Under the pieces are notes generated by a model. The model saw only the letters and a list, made by a program, of their open reading frames with translations. It did not search any database and was not told the origin of the DNA. A stretch of DNA of 64,000 nt from Cedecea neteri NBRC 105707 = ATCC 33855 (GTDB lineage Bacteria > Pseudomonadota > Gammaproteobacteria > Enterobacterales > Enterobacteriaceae): the NCBI RefSeq assembly GCF_001571265.1, contig NZ_BCTL01000021.1, forward strand, positions 62,001 through 126,000, read 5' to 3'. Shown piece by piece: positions 40,807-51,865 of the stretch; the first letter of the stretch is position 1, and each line of letters starts with the position of its first letter. Position numbers and translations under genes: made by a program.

Positions 40807-41400
40807 CTAACGCAGCCAGCCTTTCTCGTGCGCCAGATATAATTGGCGCTCGACATGTTGCCATAATTCCGGCCAGCTTTCTCCCACCTGCGCATTGCGG
40901 GTTAATACCTGCTGCAGGGAGATATTATTCTCCCGCCAGCTCTGCCCTTCGTTATGAAGGTTTAGCAGAATAGGTAAAATACGATCCAGCGCTCCGGCAA
41001 AACGAGCATCAGGGCTGGTGCCCGACTCATATTCTTCCCACAGTGCGAGGAATTGTGGCCCCTGTGGCGCGGGTAATAAACCAAACAGGCGGCGTGCGGC
41101 CGCAGCTTCTTTGTCGGCAATGGCTTCACGGGCGGCAATGTCATAAACCAGCACATCGCCAACGTCGATTTCCACGATGTCATGTAACAGCGCCATCTGA
41201 ATCACTCGCTGGATATTCACGTCTTTTTCGGCCCAGGGCGCAAGGCTCATCGCCGCCACGGCGAAATGCCAGCTGTGCTCCGCAGAATTTTCATGGCGTT
41301 CATGGCCGATGATTTTGGTACGGCGCTGGACCAGCTTGAGTTTATCGATCTCCATCAGAAAATGGATGACCCCACTCATTTCGCCAAATGCCTGTTGCAT
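40807..41400 (-). CDS. HD-domain phosphohydrolase (YfbR/HDDC2-like)
   Basis: 197 aa. HD-superfamily metal ligands are visible: H42 with H45 (SAEHSWHFA), H73-D74 (LLHDIVEIDVGD) and D139 (ALDRILP). The family includes 5'-deoxynucleotidases such as YfbR and HDDC2, but this protein is not E. coli YfbR. The nucleotide substrate cannot be read from sequence. It lies 42 bp upstream of the RpiR-type gene on the same strand, possibly co-transcribed. Confidence 0.8.
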   Translation of the reverse strand: MQQAFGEMSGVIHFLMEIDKLKLVQRRTKIIGHERHENSAEHSWHFAVAAMSLAPWAEKDVNIQRVIQMALLHDIVEIDVGDVLVYDIAAREAIADKEAAAARRLFGLLPAPQGPQFLALWEEYESGTSPDARFAGALDRILPILLNLHNEGQSWRENNISLQQVLTRNAQVGESWPELWQHVERQLYLAHEKGWLR

Positions 41401-41533
41401 CGTGTTTTTTCCTGTTTTTTACGCTGTCGTTTGATTGTAAAAGAAATCATCCAAACTGACGAACTACGGTCGTCACAGGCGCTCACACATTTATTTTAGC
41501 TTACATGTGTTCACTGGAATCATTCTCAGTTAG

Positions 41534-42232
<699 letters not shown>

Positions 42233-42260
42233 AGCGTGTAACTCGCCAAAATCAAAATAT

Positions 42261-42282
42261 TGAGCCCCGGTTTCGGGGCTCA
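42261..42282. terminator. Bidirectional terminator trhA/ygfZ
   Basis: TGAGCCCCG (42261-42269), GTTT loop, CGGGGCTCA (42274-42282) between convergent 3' ends. U-runs are weak on the plus strand; an AT-rich stretch precedes it for the minus direction. Confidence 0.65.
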
Positions 42283-42289
42283 GCGTCGA

Positions 42290-43276
42290 TTAATTTTCTT
42301 CCAGAGAATAGGGCAGTGGCTCAAGTGTCAGCTTGCTGTTTGCATCGTCACGTACGCGCAAGACGCTGTCCGGCTCAAGATCGTTGTTCATCACAGCCTG
42401 CACAACAAGACGTCCATCTTCTAATCTCGAAGCGGCCAGCACGGTGCCGGTACGACGCCAGTTCTCACCCATCTGCAACTCAAGATCTTCGCCTGCTTCA
42501 GGCACGCGGCTTGCGCTACCGGCCAGCAGCCAGAGTGCACGCTTATTTGCCCCGCGGAACTTGGCTCGGGCGACCATTTCCTGCCCGGTGTAGCAGCCTT
42601 TTTTAAAGCTGATACCGCCCAGCGCCTGAAGGTTCGTCGCCTGCGGAATGAATTGTGCGCTGTTTACGCTATCAATGATCGGTAATCCGCCTTCGATATC
42701 CAGCGTCAGCCACTGCTGGCTATCATTGCGCTGTGCTTCTTCACTGAGTTTTTCGGTTAACGCCTGAGCCGTTTCTTCATCAGTAATAATCAGGAAGCGT
42801 TCCGCTGGCAGGTTCAGCCATAGCAATGTTGTTGTACCCTGCTGTACAACCTGGGTTTGTTCGTCCGGCAGCGTGTCGAAAACGGCAGCAAGCGCAGAGC
42901 GGGCCTTGAAACCAGCCAGCCCTAACAAGACGCTGGCATCATCCGCATTAAAGGTGACTTTAGAGAAAACGGAATATTTCTTCAGCTCTGTGAGTTGAGC
43001 GTCACGCAGGTTGCGGCGCTCAATAAAAGCAAAGCCTTCACCGCGATGGAACAGACGCAGGTTGCTCCACATCTTGCCTTTGGCATCGCAATGGGCGCAT
43101 AGCAGATGCTGGCCCGCGTCAAGTTTAGCTACATCCGCGGTAACCTGACCCTGAAGATATTTTTCAGCGTCTGCACCGACGGCAGTAACGAGAGCCCAGT
43201 CGTCAAGCGTCATTAACGTCAGCGGCAGACGGGTGGCGGCGCTGGGCTGGCGAGGAGGAAACGGATTAAAAGCCAT
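42290..43276 (-). CDS. ygfZ: Folate-binding Fe-S cluster repair protein YgfZ
   Basis: 328 aa, tetrahydrofolate-dependent protein of the GcvT-like fold that supports assembly or repair of certain Fe-S enzymes such as MiaB. The hallmark motif [17 protein letters not shown] with its conserved cysteine is near residue 230. Divergent from sdhE, as in K-12. Confidence 0.94.
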   Translation of the reverse strand: MAFNPFPPRQPSAATRLPLTLMTLDDWALVTAVGADAEKYLQGQVTADVAKLDAGQHLLCAHCDAKGKMWSNLRLFHRGEGFAFIERRNLRDAQLTELKKYSVFSKVTFNADDASVLLGLAGFKARSALAAVFDTLPDEQTQVVQQGTTTLLWLNLPAERFLIITDEETAQALTEKLSEEAQRNDSQQWLTLDIEGGLPIIDSVNSAQFIPQATNLQALGGISFKKGCYTGQEMVARAKFRGANKRALWLLAGSASRVPEAGEDLELQMGENWRRTGTVLAASRLEDGRLVVQAVMNNDLEPDSVLRVRDDANSKLTLEPLPYSLEEN

Positions 43277-43522
43277 AACAAAGATCCCGGGTTATCCAAC
43301 GGTTTAATTTCTCAATGGTAAAAGAGCCTGAGGGCAATGCAAGCAGTTTGATAACGCCATTCGTGCGTTTACGAGCAGCCTCGGAGAATCTTGTGCAATC
43401 GATGCTGTTACAGCGCTTTGTGCCGGGAAAGTACGCACAATAAAACATTCCGGTAATCCCGCTGACGAAAACACGTTACACTAACTCCGTACCCAACTTG
43501 ATGGCTAAGCAGGAAAGTGCAC

Positions 43523-43789
43523 ATGGATATCAATAATAAAGCCCGAATTCACTGGGCATGCCGCCGTGGAATGCGCGAGCTCGATATTTCGATTATGCCG
43601 TTCTTCGAACATGAATACGAAACGCTCAGCGACAGCGATAAGCAGCTGTTTGTTCGCCTGCTGGAGTCTGACGACCCAGACCTGTTTAACTGGTTGATGA
43701 ACCACGGTAAACCTGCGGATACGGAACTTCAGCGTATGGTTAGCCTGATTCAGACTCGGAATAAAGAACGTGGTCCTGTGGCAATCTGA
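43523..43789 (+). CDS. sdhE: FAD assembly factor SdhE
   Basis: 88 aa from [11 protein letters not shown] at 43523 (AGGAAAG upstream); a GTG two codons earlier is in frame but unlikely. It promotes covalent FAD attachment to SdhA and FrdA. The conserved RGMRELD motif, needed for flavinylation, is at residues 16-22. Its end overlaps cptA by 20 nt. Confidence 0.95.
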   Translation: MDINNKARIHWACRRGMRELDISIMPFFEHEYETLSDSDKQLFVRLLESDDPDLFNWLMNHGKPADTELQRMVSLIQTRNKERGPVAI

Positions 43790-44192
43790 TCTGCGGGTTT
43801 CATGGCGCGCGCAATGGATGTCATTACTCCTCCACGGCCTGGTGGCGCTGTTTGTGCTGCTAATGCCGTGGCCGATGAGCTACACGCTGGTCTGGATGCT
43901 GCTGCTTTCCCTGGTGGTTTTCGACAGCGTGCGCAGCCAGCGCCGTATTCACGCTCGCCAGGGTGAAATTAAACTGCTGGCGGACTTTCGCTTGCGCTGG
44001 CAGGGGCGTGACTGGGATATCGTCGGAAATCCGTGGATGATTGACAGCGGAGTGATGCTAAGGCTGCGAAGGGCCGGAAAGCATCGCTGCCAGCATCTTT
44101 GGCTGGCTGCTGACAGCATGGATATCGTTGAGTGGCGAGATTTACGCCGCCTGCTGACGCAGCAACAGGCGAGCGGAAGCGGGCAGATTTAA
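43770..44192 (+). CDS. cptA: CptA/YgfX, membrane partner gene of sdhE
   Basis: 140 aa using a GTG start at 43770 inside the sdhE end, giving [16 protein letters not shown] as in E. coli. Two adjacent membrane helices at about residues 17-52, then a cytoplasmic domain. Originally proposed as the toxin of a toxin-antitoxin pair with SdhE (YgfY). The antitoxin role is doubtful, given SdhE's function in flavinylation. Confidence 0.9.
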   Translation: MVLWQSDLRVSWRAQWMSLLLHGLVALFVLLMPWPMSYTLVWMLLLSLVVFDSVRSQRRIHARQGEIKLLADFRLRWQGRDWDIVGNPWMIDSGVMLRLRRAGKHRCQHLWLAADSMDIVEWRDLRRLLTQQQASGSGQI

Positions 44193-44710
44193 GCGAAGCG
44201 CTCGGCCATTTCGCCCAGGATTTGCTCGCACCAGGTTTCAATCCGTTCGTCGCTCAGATCGTACTGGTTTGTTTCATCCAGCGCGAGGCCGACAAACAGC
44301 TGCCCGTCGGCAATCACCGGTTTTGGGCTGGTAAATTCGTAGCCTTCCGTTGGCCAGTAGCCGATGAACTGCGCCCCGCGCGGTGCCAGCTTGTCGTGCA
44401 GCATGCCTAACGCGTCCAGGAACCACTCACCGTAGCCAAGCTGGTCGCCCATGCCGTAAAGCGCCACGAGTTTGCCTTCCAGGTTCAGTTCCTCCAACTG
44501 CGGCCAGACGGTTTCCCAGTCTTCCTGCAGTTCGCCAAAATCCCAGGTTGGAATGCCAAGGATCAGAACGTCATACTGCTCCATCATGGCCGGGGCGTCG
44601 TCTTTCAGGTTGTGAAGCGTCACCAGTTCCGGGCCAATGATGTCGCGAATTTTTTCGGCCGCCATTTCGGTGTAGCAGGTGCTGGAGCCGTAAAAAAGAC
44701 CAATGTTCAT
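44189..44710 (-). CDS. fldB: Flavodoxin 2
   Basis: 173 aa flavodoxin. The FMN phosphate loop is [17 protein letters not shown] at the N terminus, and the isoalloxazine-binding loops contain [12 protein letters not shown] and [13 protein letters not shown]. In E. coli it is SoxRS-inducible. The 3' end overlaps the cptA 3' end by 4 nt; divergent from xerD. Confidence 0.93.
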   Translation of the reverse strand: MNIGLFYGSSTCYTEMAAEKIRDIIGPELVTLHNLKDDAPAMMEQYDVLILGIPTWDFGELQEDWETVWPQLEELNLEGKLVALYGMGDQLGYGEWFLDALGMLHDKLAPRGAQFIGYWPTEGYEFTSPKPVIADGQLFVGLALDETNQYDLSDERIETWCEQILGEMAERFA

Positions 44711-44812
44711 AGCAATAACAACTCATTTTAAACGCGTGCAGATGGCCAAGTGTACCAGATCCCGTTCGCCATCATGCATAATGGACACAATTCGCCAAAT
44801 CAGGAGTGGAGC

Positions 44813-45709
44813 GTGGAACAGGATAAGATCCGTATCGAACAGTTTCTGGATGCGCTGTGGCTGGAAAGAAATCTGGCCGAAAATACGCTCAGCTCCTATC
44901 GCCGCGATCTTACTATGGTGGCCGAGTGGCTTCAGCGTCATCAGCTTAGTTTTTTAACCGTTCAGGCTTCTGATCTCCAGTCGCTGCTTGCGGAGCGCGT
45001 TGAGGGCGGTTATAAAGCCACCAGTTCCGCGCGGTTGCTCAGCGCTATGCGGCGGTTATTCCAGTACCTGTATCGCGAAAAAATGCGGGAAGACGACCCT
45101 AGCGCGCTGCTTTCATCCCCCAAGCTACCCCAGCGTCTACCAAAGGATTTAAGCGAGGCTCAGGTTGAGCGGCTATTGCAATCTCCGTGTCTCGATCAGC
45201 CGATTGAGCTGCGCGATAAAGCCATGCTGGAAGTCTTGTACGCAACCGGGCTGCGTGTCTCGGAGCTGGTCGGGCTTACAATGAGCGATATCAGCCTGCG
45301 GCAGGGCGTCGTGCGGGTGATTGGTAAAGGTAACAAAGAGCGCCTGGTGCCGTTGGGAGAAGAGGCCGTACACTGGATTGAAGAATACCTGAAGTATGCC
45401 CGCCCGGAACTGTTAAACGGGCAGTCTCTGGATGTACTCTTCCCCAGCAACCGCGCGCAGCAAATGACGCGACAAACCTTCTGGCATCGCATTAAGCACT
45501 ATGCCGTGCTGGCGGGCATCGACAGCGAAAAACTGTCGCCGCATGTGTTGCGCCATGCTTTTGCCACGCACTTGCTGAACCATGGCGCGGATCTCCGTGT
45601 CGTACAGATGCTGCTGGGCCATAGTGATTTGTCCACCACACAAATTTATACACATGTAGCGACGGCGCGTTTACGTCAGCTGCATCAACAGCACCACCCT
45701 CGAGCGTGA
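44813..45709 (+). CDS. xerD: Site-specific tyrosine recombinase XerD
   Basis: 298 aa from a GTG at 44813 with AGGAG 6 nt upstream; the frame is open back to 44750, but this start gives the E. coli length. With XerC and FtsK it resolves chromosome dimers at dif. Catalytic residues appear in ATGLRVSELVGL (Arg), VIGKGNKERLV (Lys), SPHVLRHAFATHLL (His/Arg), GHSDLSTTQIYTHV (His and Tyr). First gene of xerD-dsbC-recJ. Confidence 0.96.
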   Translation: MEQDKIRIEQFLDALWLERNLAENTLSSYRRDLTMVAEWLQRHQLSFLTVQASDLQSLLAERVEGGYKATSSARLLSAMRRLFQYLYREKMREDDPSALLSSPKLPQRLPKDLSEAQVERLLQSPCLDQPIELRDKAMLEVLYATGLRVSELVGLTMSDISLRQGVVRVIGKGNKERLVPLGEEAVHWIEEYLKYARPELLNGQSLDVLFPSNRAQQMTRQTFWHRIKHYAVLAGIDSEKLSPHVLRHAFATHLLNHGADLRVVQMLLGHSDLSTTQIYTHVATARLRQLHQQHHPRA

Positions 45710-45735
45710 GTGCCACAAGAGATAAAGGAATCCTC

Positions 45736-46452
45736 ATGAAAAAAGGTTTTTGGCTGCTTTCGCTGCTGGCCGCTTCCGTTTCCGGTTTTGCTCACGCGGA
45801 TGACGCCGCCATTAAACAATCGCTGGCGAAGCTCGGCGTGCAGGGCGCGGACATTCAATCTGCTCCGGTTGCCGGAATGAAAACCGTACTGACCGACAGC
45901 GGCGTGCTCTACGTTACCGAAGACGGCAAACATGTGATTCAGGGGCCACTTTACGATGTGAGCGGCGCCCAGCCGGTGAACGTGACCAACCAACTGCTGA
46001 TCGGCAAGCTGAACGCGCTTGAAAAAGAGATGATTATCTACAAAGCGCCGAAGGAGCAGCATGTGATTACGGTGTTCACCGACATCACCTGCGGCTACTG
46101 CCACAAACTGCACGAAGAGATGAGCGACTACAACGCGCTGGGGATCACCGTGCGTTATCTGGCATTCCCGCGTCAGGGGCTGCAAAGCCAGGCTGAAAGC
46201 GATATGAAGTCCATCTGGTGCGCCAAAGACCGTAACAAAGCGTTTGATGCCGCGATGAAGGGTGGCGATGTGGCGCCGGCAAGCTGCGACATTAACCTGG
46301 CTAACCACTACAACCTGGGCGTGCAGTTTGGCGTGCAGGGGACGCCAGCGATAGTCCTGAGCAACGGCAGCATGATCCCGGGTTATCAGGGGCCAAAAGA
46401 AATGAAACAAATGCTGGATGCTCACAAGCAGTTAATGAAAGCGGGTGGTTAA
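45736..46452 (+). CDS. dsbC: Periplasmic disulfide isomerase DsbC
   Basis: 238 aa from MKKGFWLLSLL at 45736. Signal peptide cleaved after AHA, N-terminal dimerisation domain, then a thioredoxin domain with CGYC in TDITCGYCHKLHEEM. A cis-Pro loop, GVQGTPAIVLSNG, follows. It isomerises wrong disulfides in exported proteins. Seven nt before recJ. Confidence 0.95.
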   Translation: MKKGFWLLSLLAASVSGFAHADDAAIKQSLAKLGVQGADIQSAPVAGMKTVLTDSGVLYVTEDGKHVIQGPLYDVSGAQPVNVTNQLLIGKLNALEKEMIIYKAPKEQHVITVFTDITCGYCHKLHEEMSDYNALGITVRYLAFPRQGLQSQAESDMKSIWCAKDRNKAFDAAMKGGDVAPASCDINLANHYNLGVQFGVQGTPAIVLSNGSMIPGYQGPKEMKQMLDAHKQLMKAGG

Positions 46453-46458
46453 TTTCGG

Positions 46459-48192
46459 GTGAAACAGCAAACGCAACTCCGCCGCCGGGTCGTTGACAGC
46501 TCGGTGGCGCTTCCGGCTACGCTGCCTCCTTTGTTACAGCGGCTGTATGCCAGCCGGGGCGTGCGTGGCGAACAAGAACTGGAGCGCGGCGTAAAAGGGA
46601 TGCTGCCGTGGCAGCAGCTCAGCGGCATCGACCGGGCCGTCGTCATGCTTTATAACGCCTTTCGTGAAGGCCTGCGCATTATCGTTGTCGGTGATTTTGA
46701 TGCCGATGGGGCAACCAGCACGGCGCTTAGCGTTCTGGCCCTGCGCAGCATGGGGGCTGAAAATATTGGCTACCTGGTGCCGAATCGCTTTGAAGATGGC
46801 TATGGGCTTAGCCCGGAAGTGGTCGATCAGGCTCACGCCCGCGGTGCGCAGGTGATAGTGACCGTCGATAACGGCATCTCATCCCATGCGGGCGTTGAGC
46901 GCGCTCATGCGCTGGGGATCCCGGTGCTGGTGACCGATCACCACCTGCCAGGGGAAACGCTTCCCGCCGCTGAAGCTATCATTAACCCTAATCTTGCAGA
47001 CTGCGCGTTTCCGTCGAAATCTTTGGCCGGCGTTGGCGTCGCATTTTATTTGATGCTGGCGTTACGCACGCATCTGCGTGATAACGGCTGGTTCGAACAG
47101 CGTGGCCTGGCCATTCCCAATCTGGCTGAACTGCTCGATTTAGTCGCGTTGGGCACCGTGGCGGACGTGGTGCCGTTGGATGCCAACAACCGCATTCTGA
47201 CCTGGCAGGGGCTAAGCCGTATTCGCGCGGGTAAATGTCGTCCTGGTATTCGCGCGCTGCTTGAAGTGGCAAACCGTGAGCCGCAAAAGATCGCCGCCAG
47301 CGATCTGGGCTTTGCGCTGGGGCCGCGCCTGAACGCTGCGGGTCGACTGGATGATATGTCGGTTGGCGTGGCGCTGCTGCTCAGCGAAAATATTGGTGAA
47401 GCGCGCATGCTTGCCAACGAACTGGACGCGCTGAACCAAACGCGTAAAGAGATTGAACAGGGCATGCAGGTTGAAGCACTCACTCTTTGCGAACAGCTGG
47501 AGCGCAGCAGTGAACAACTGCCTTACGGGCTGGCTATGTATCACCCGGAATGGCACCAGGGCGTGGTCGGTATTCTGGCCTCGCGCATCAAAGAGCGTTT
47601 CCACCGCCCGGTAATCGCGTTTGCGCCTGCGGGAGACGGCACGCTTAAAGGCTCCGGCCGCTCGGTTCAGGGGCTGCACATGCGCGATGCCTTAGAGCGT
47701 CTGGACACACTCTATCCGGGCATGATGCTGAAATTCGGCGGTCACGCTATGGCCGCAGGTTTGTCGCTGGAAGAGGCTCGTTTTGAGGAATTCCGTCAGC
47801 GCTTTGGTGACCTGGTCGGCGAGTGGCTGGACCCGGCGTTGTTGCAGGGGGAAATCTGGTCCGACGGCCCGCTTTCTGCCCAGGAGATGACGCTGGAAGT
47901 GGCGGAGATGCTAAGGGACGCGGGGCCGTGGGGGCAAATGTTCCCGGAGCCGCTGTTTGACGGCAAGTTCCGCATCCTCCAGCAACGTCTGGTCGGCGAG
48001 CGCCACCTGAAGGTGATGGTCGAGCCTGTCGGCGGTGGTCCGCTGCTGGACGGTATCGCCTTTAACGTGGATACCACCCGCTGGCCGGACAACGGCGTGC
48101 GCGAAGTTGAACTGGCCTACAAGCTGGACGTGAACGAGTTTCGCGGCAACCGAAGCGTGCAGCTTTTGATTGATCATCTCTGGCCGATCTAA
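46459..48192 (+). CDS. recJ: Single-strand-specific 5'-3' exonuclease RecJ
   Basis: 577 aa with GTG start at 46459. DHH-family nuclease acting in recombination and mismatch repair. Metal motifs: VVGDFDADGATS, VTVDNGISSHAG, VTDHHLPGE; the C-terminal DHHA1 signature is KFGGHAMAAGLSL. Same length as the E. coli protein. Confidence 0.95.
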   Translation: MKQQTQLRRRVVDSSVALPATLPPLLQRLYASRGVRGEQELERGVKGMLPWQQLSGIDRAVVMLYNAFREGLRIIVVGDFDADGATSTALSVLALRSMGAENIGYLVPNRFEDGYGLSPEVVDQAHARGAQVIVTVDNGISSHAGVERAHALGIPVLVTDHHLPGETLPAAEAIINPNLADCAFPSKSLAGVGVAFYLMLALRTHLRDNGWFEQRGLAIPNLAELLDLVALGTVADVVPLDANNRILTWQGLSRIRAGKCRPGIRALLEVANREPQKIAASDLGFALGPRLNAAGRLDDMSVGVALLLSENIGEARMLANELDALNQTRKEIEQGMQVEALTLCEQLERSSEQLPYGLAMYHPEWHQGVVGILASRIKERFHRPVIAFAPAGDGTLKGSGRSVQGLHMRDALERLDTLYPGMMLKFGGHAMAAGLSLEEARFEEFRQRFGDLVGEWLDPALLQGEIWSDGPLSAQEMTLEVAEMLRDAGPWGQMFPEPLFDGKFRILQQRLVGERHLKVMVEPVGGGPLLDGIAFNVDTTRWPDNGVREVELAYKLDVNEFRGNRSVQLLIDHLWPI

Positions 48193-48331
48193 CCCGCATT
48201 CTCAACGCTGCCGCAGCGTTAATTACTTGGCTATATGTCAGGGAGAATGCTACAAAATGCGGCGTAAATCCGGTAAACTTTCCGGTTTACGACCGCATTT
48301 CGTCTTCTGAAATCAACATAAGAAATTACGC

Positions 48332-49430
48332 ATGTTTGAAATTAATCCGGTAAAAAGCCGCATCCAGGACCTCACAGAGCGCAGCGACGTTCTTAGGGGG
48401 TATCTTTGACTACGATGCCAAGAAAGAGCGCCTCGAAGAAGTAAACGCCGAGCTGGAACAGCCCGATGTCTGGAACGAACCTGAACGCGCACAGGCGCTG
48501 GGGAAAGAACGTTCCTCGCTGGAAGCGATTGTCCAGACTTTAGACCAGATGGCCCAGGGCCTGGAAGACGTTTCCGGCCTGCTCGAGCTGGCGGTAGAAG
48601 CCGACGATGAAGAGACCTTTAATGAGGCCGTCGCCGAGCTGGACGTGCTGGACGCCAAACTGGCGCAGCTTGAATTCCGCCGCATGTTCTCTGGCGAGTA
48701 CGACAGCGCCGACTGCTATATCGACATCCAGGCAGGCTCCGGCGGTACGGAAGCGCAGGACTGGGCGAGCATGCTGGAGCGTATGTACCTGCGCTGGGCA
48801 GAAGCTCGCGGTTTCAAAACCGAAATTATTGAAGAGTCCGAAGGCGAAGTGGCGGGCATCAAGTCCGTGACCATTCGCATTCAGGGCGACTATGCCTTTG
48901 GCTGGCTGCGTACCGAAACCGGCGTTCACCGCCTGGTGCGTAAGAGTCCGTTTGACTCCGGTGGCCGCCGCCATACTTCGTTCAGCTCCGCGTTTGTTTA
49001 CCCGGAAGTGGACGACGACATTGATATCGACATCAACCCGGCGGACCTGCGCATTGACGTTTATCGCGCATCCGGTGCGGGTGGTCAGCACGTTAACCGT
49101 ACGGAATCTGCGGTACGTATTACCCACATTCCAACCGGTACCGTGACCCAGTGCCAGAATGATCGTTCTCAGCACAAGAACAAAGATCAGGCGATGAAGC
49201 AGATGAAGGCGAAGCTGTACGAGCTGGAAATGCAGAAAAAGAATGCTGAAAAGCAGGCGCTGGAAGACAACAAATCGGATATCGGCTGGGGCAGCCAGAT
49301 TCGTTCTTACGTCCTCGACGACTCCCGCATTAAAGATCTGCGTACCGGGGTTGAAACCCGTAACACGCAGGCGGTGCTGGACGGCGATCTGGACAAATTT
49401 ATCGAAGCAAGTTTGAAAGCAGGGTTATGA
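48332..49430 (+). CDS. prfB: Peptide chain release factor 2 (programmed +1 frameshift)
   Basis: 365 aa from join(48332..48406, 48408..49430). Codons 1-25 end with CTT followed by an in-frame TGA at 48407-48409. A +1 slip on CTT-T continues the protein in the next frame. RF2 reads UGA and UAA stops; low RF2 increases slippage and so raises its own synthesis. The catalytic GGQ lies in [15 protein letters not shown]. The residue equivalent to K-12 position 246 is Ala rather than Thr. Nine nt upstream of lysS, as in K-12. Confidence 0.96.
48393..48410 (+). promoter_or_regulatory. RF2 autoregulatory frameshift site
   Basis: TTAGGGGGTATCTTTGAC: the internal Shine-Dalgarno-like AGGGGG (48395-48400), three nt, then the slippery CTT-TGA-C. 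Identical to the E. coli site as I remember it. Confidence 0.95.
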
Positions 49431-49439
49431 GGAACCAAC

Positions 49440-50957
49440 ATGTCTGAACAACAAGCACAGGGCGTAGACGCAGCAGCCGATCTTAACAATGAACTGAAAG
49501 CGCGCCGTGAGAAGCTGGTGGCTCTGCGTGAGCAGGGTATCCCATTCCCGAACGATTTCCGTCGTGACCACACCTCAGACCAACTGCACGCTGACTTCGA
49601 TGCGAAAGAGAACGAAGAGCTGGAAGACCTTGGCGTTGAGGTAAGCGTGGCTGGCCGTATGATGACCCGCCGTATCATGGGGAAAGCTTCCTTCGTGACG
49701 CTGCAGGACGTTGGTGGCCGCATTCAGCTGTACGTGTCCCGCGACGACCTGGCGGAAGGCATCTACAACGAGCAGTTCAAGAAATGGGACCTGGGCGATA
49801 TCCTGGGCGCGCGCGGCAAGCTGTTCAAAACCAAAACCGGCGAGCTGTCCATTCACTGTACTGAACTGCGTCTGCTGACCAAGGCGCTGCGCCCGCTGCC
49901 GGACAAATTCCACGGCCTGGCCGATCAGGAAACCCGCTACCGCCAGCGTTACCTGGACCTCATCGCTAACGATGACTCTCGTAACACTTTCAAAGTGCGT
50001 TCGCAGATCATGGCCGGTATCCGCCAGTTCATGGTTGGTCGTGACTTTATGGAAGTGGAAACGCCAATGATGCAGGTGATCCCTGGCGGCGCGTCTGCTC
50101 GTCCGTTCATCACGCACCACAACGCGCTGGACATCGACATGTACCTGCGTATCGCGCCTGAGCTATATCTGAAGCGCCTGGTGGTGGGTGGTTTCGACCG
50201 CGTCTTCGAGATCAACCGTAACTTCCGTAACGAAGGTATCTCCCCGCGCCATAACCCAGAGTTCACCATGATGGAACTCTATATGGCTTATGCGGACTAC
50301 AAAGATCTGATTGAGCTGACCGAATCCCTGTTCCGCACCCTGGCGCAGGACGTTCTGGGCACCACCGAAGTGCAGTACGGCGAAGAAACCTTCGACTTCG
50401 GCAAGCCGTTTGAAAAGCTCACCATGCGTGAAGCTATCAAAAAGCACCGTCCGGAAACCAACCTGGCCGATCTCGACGACATGGACAAAGCGGTAGCTAT
50501 CGCCCAGTCCATCGGCATCAAAATCGAGAAGAGCTGGGGTCTGGGTCGCGTAGTGACTGAGATCTTCGAAGAAGTTGCGGAAAGCCACCTGATTCAGCCG
50601 ACCTTCATCACTGAATATCCGGCAGAAGTCTCTCCGCTGGCTCGCCGTAACGACGAAAACCCTGAAATTACCGACCGCTTTGAATTCTTCATCGGTGGCC
50701 GTGAAATCGGGAACGGCTTCTCCGAGCTGAACGACGCAGAAGACCAGGCGCAGCGCTTCCAGGATCAGGTTGATGCGAAAGCGGCAGGCGACGACGAAGC
50801 CATGTTCTTCGACGAAGACTACGTCACCGCGCTGGAGCATGGCCTGCCGCCAACGGCGGGTCTGGGCATTGGTATCGACCGTATGGTTATGCTGTTCACC
50901 AACAGCCACACCATCCGCGACGTTATCCTGTTCCCGGCTCTGCGTCCGACTAAGTAA
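49440..50957 (+). CDS. lysS: Lysyl-tRNA synthetase, class II
   Basis: 505 aa. The N-terminal OB-fold anticodon-binding domain begins [18 protein letters not shown]. Class II motif 2 is in [18 protein letters not shown] and motif 3 in [13 protein letters not shown]. It charges tRNA-Lys. Length and sequence follow E. coli LysS. A CCCTCTCC/GGGGAGGG hairpin follows the stop. Confidence 0.97.
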   Translation: MSEQQAQGVDAAADLNNELKARREKLVALREQGIPFPNDFRRDHTSDQLHADFDAKENEELEDLGVEVSVAGRMMTRRIMGKASFVTLQDVGGRIQLYVSRDDLAEGIYNEQFKKWDLGDILGARGKLFKTKTGELSIHCTELRLLTKALRPLPDKFHGLADQETRYRQRYLDLIANDDSRNTFKVRSQIMAGIRQFMVGRDFMEVETPMMQVIPGGASARPFITHHNALDIDMYLRIAPELYLKRLVVGGFDRVFEINRNFRNEGISPRHNPEFTMMELYMAYADYKDLIELTESLFRTLAQDVLGTTEVQYGEETFDFGKPFEKLTMREAIKKHRPETNLADLDDMDKAVAIAQSIGIKIEKSWGLGRVVTEIFEEVAESHLIQPTFITEYPAEVSPLARRNDENPEITDRFEFFIGGREIGNGFSELNDAEDQAQRFQDQVDAKAAGDDEAMFFDEDYVTALEHGLPPTAGLGIGIDRMVMLFTNSHTIRDVILFPALRPTK

Positions 50958-50966
50958 TATCTTTAT

Positions 50967-50986
50967 CCCTCTCCGCAAGGGGAGGG
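50967..50986. repeat. CCCTCTCC-GCAA-GGGGAGGG stem-loop after lysS
   Basis: CCCTCTCC (50967-50974), GCAA, GGGGAGGG (50979-50986), then ATTT. It resembles the hairpins between gcvH-gcvP and after ubiI. It could be a weak lysS terminator or a member of a dispersed palindrome family. Confidence 0.5.
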
Positions 50987-51023
50987 ATTTCCCTCAAGTT
51001 CATCAACGTTACCGGGGACTGGT

Positions 51024-51776
51024 TTGCGCAAGGAAAGCATTTTTAAACGCTGGCACATTACCGCTTTCATTATCATGATGAGCCTGATGCTGACGGCCTG
51101 CTCCTCCTCAAAATCAGCCAAAAGCACCCGAAACGAAGGCACCTTCAGCGGCGCGGTTTACACCGTGAAGCGCGGTGACACGCTCTCTAAAATCTCCAGA
51201 ATGACCGGCAGCAGCGTGGGTGAGCTCGCCCGGCTGAACGGGATACCTTCGCCTTACACTATTCAGGTGGGCCAGCGTATTCGGATCAAAGGCTCAGGCT
51301 CTGTAAGCAGACCGAAAAACACCGCCACGGCCAAAAACACCACTGCGCCTGCTCGCACACAAAACTCGTCCATTGCCAAAGTAGCACCGCCGCCGGTGGG
51401 CGCTCGTTGCTGGCTGTGGCCGACGAAGGGCAATATTGTTGAACCGTTCTCCAGCAGCGACGGCGGCAATAAAGGCATCGATATCTCTGGCTCTCGCGGG
51501 CAGCCTATTTATGCTTCAGGTGCGGGAACGGTGGTTTATGTCGGCAACCAACTGCGTGGTTACGGCAATCTGGTGATGATTAAACACAGCGAAGAGTACA
51601 TCACCGCTTACGCCCATAATGACACGATGCTGGTGAATACCGGGGAAAAAGTGAAGGCCGGGCAGAAGATTGCCACGATGGGTAACACTGGGGCGGATTC
51701 GGTGCGTTTGCACTTCCAGATTCGCTACCGGGCCACAGCCATCGACCCGCAGCGTTATCTCAAACCGTCGTGTTAA
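51024..51776 (+). CDS. ygeR: LysM/M23 (LytM) lipoprotein YgeR (ActS type)
   Basis: 250 aa with a TTG start at 51024 behind GGGGAC. A lipobox ending LMLTAC places the lipidated Cys at residue 26, with Ser at +2, so outer-membrane sorting is expected. A LysM peptidoglycan-binding domain (VYTVKRGDTLSKISRM) is followed by a Thr/Ala/Lys-rich linker and a LytM domain (GNKGIDISGSRGQPIYASG). The LytM domain lacks a full zinc-ligand set, so it is an amidase activator rather than an enzyme. In E. coli YgeR (ActS) activates AmiC. Confidence 0.9.
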   Translation: MRKESIFKRWHITAFIIMMSLMLTACSSSKSAKSTRNEGTFSGAVYTVKRGDTLSKISRMTGSSVGELARLNGIPSPYTIQVGQRIRIKGSGSVSRPKNTATAKNTTAPARTQNSSIAKVAPPPVGARCWLWPTKGNIVEPFSSSDGGNKGIDISGSRGQPIYASGAGTVVYVGNQLRGYGNLVMIKHSEEYITAYAHNDTMLVNTGEKVKAGQKIATMGNTGADSVRLHFQIRYRATAIDPQRYLKPSC

Positions 51777-51820
51777 TTTAAAAAAGTGCTTGAAAAACCA
51801 TCACCTGGACTCAAAGGCAC

Positions 51821-51848
51821 TTGCCAGCGGGTGCTGAAAGTCTATAAT
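51821..51848 (+). promoter_or_regulatory. Promoter of tRNA-Gly
   Basis: TTGCCA (51821-51826), 16-nt spacer, TATAAT (51843-51848), located 18 nt before the mature tRNA 5' end. Confidence 0.7.
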
Positions 51849-51865
51849 GCCTAACGCACCTTAAA

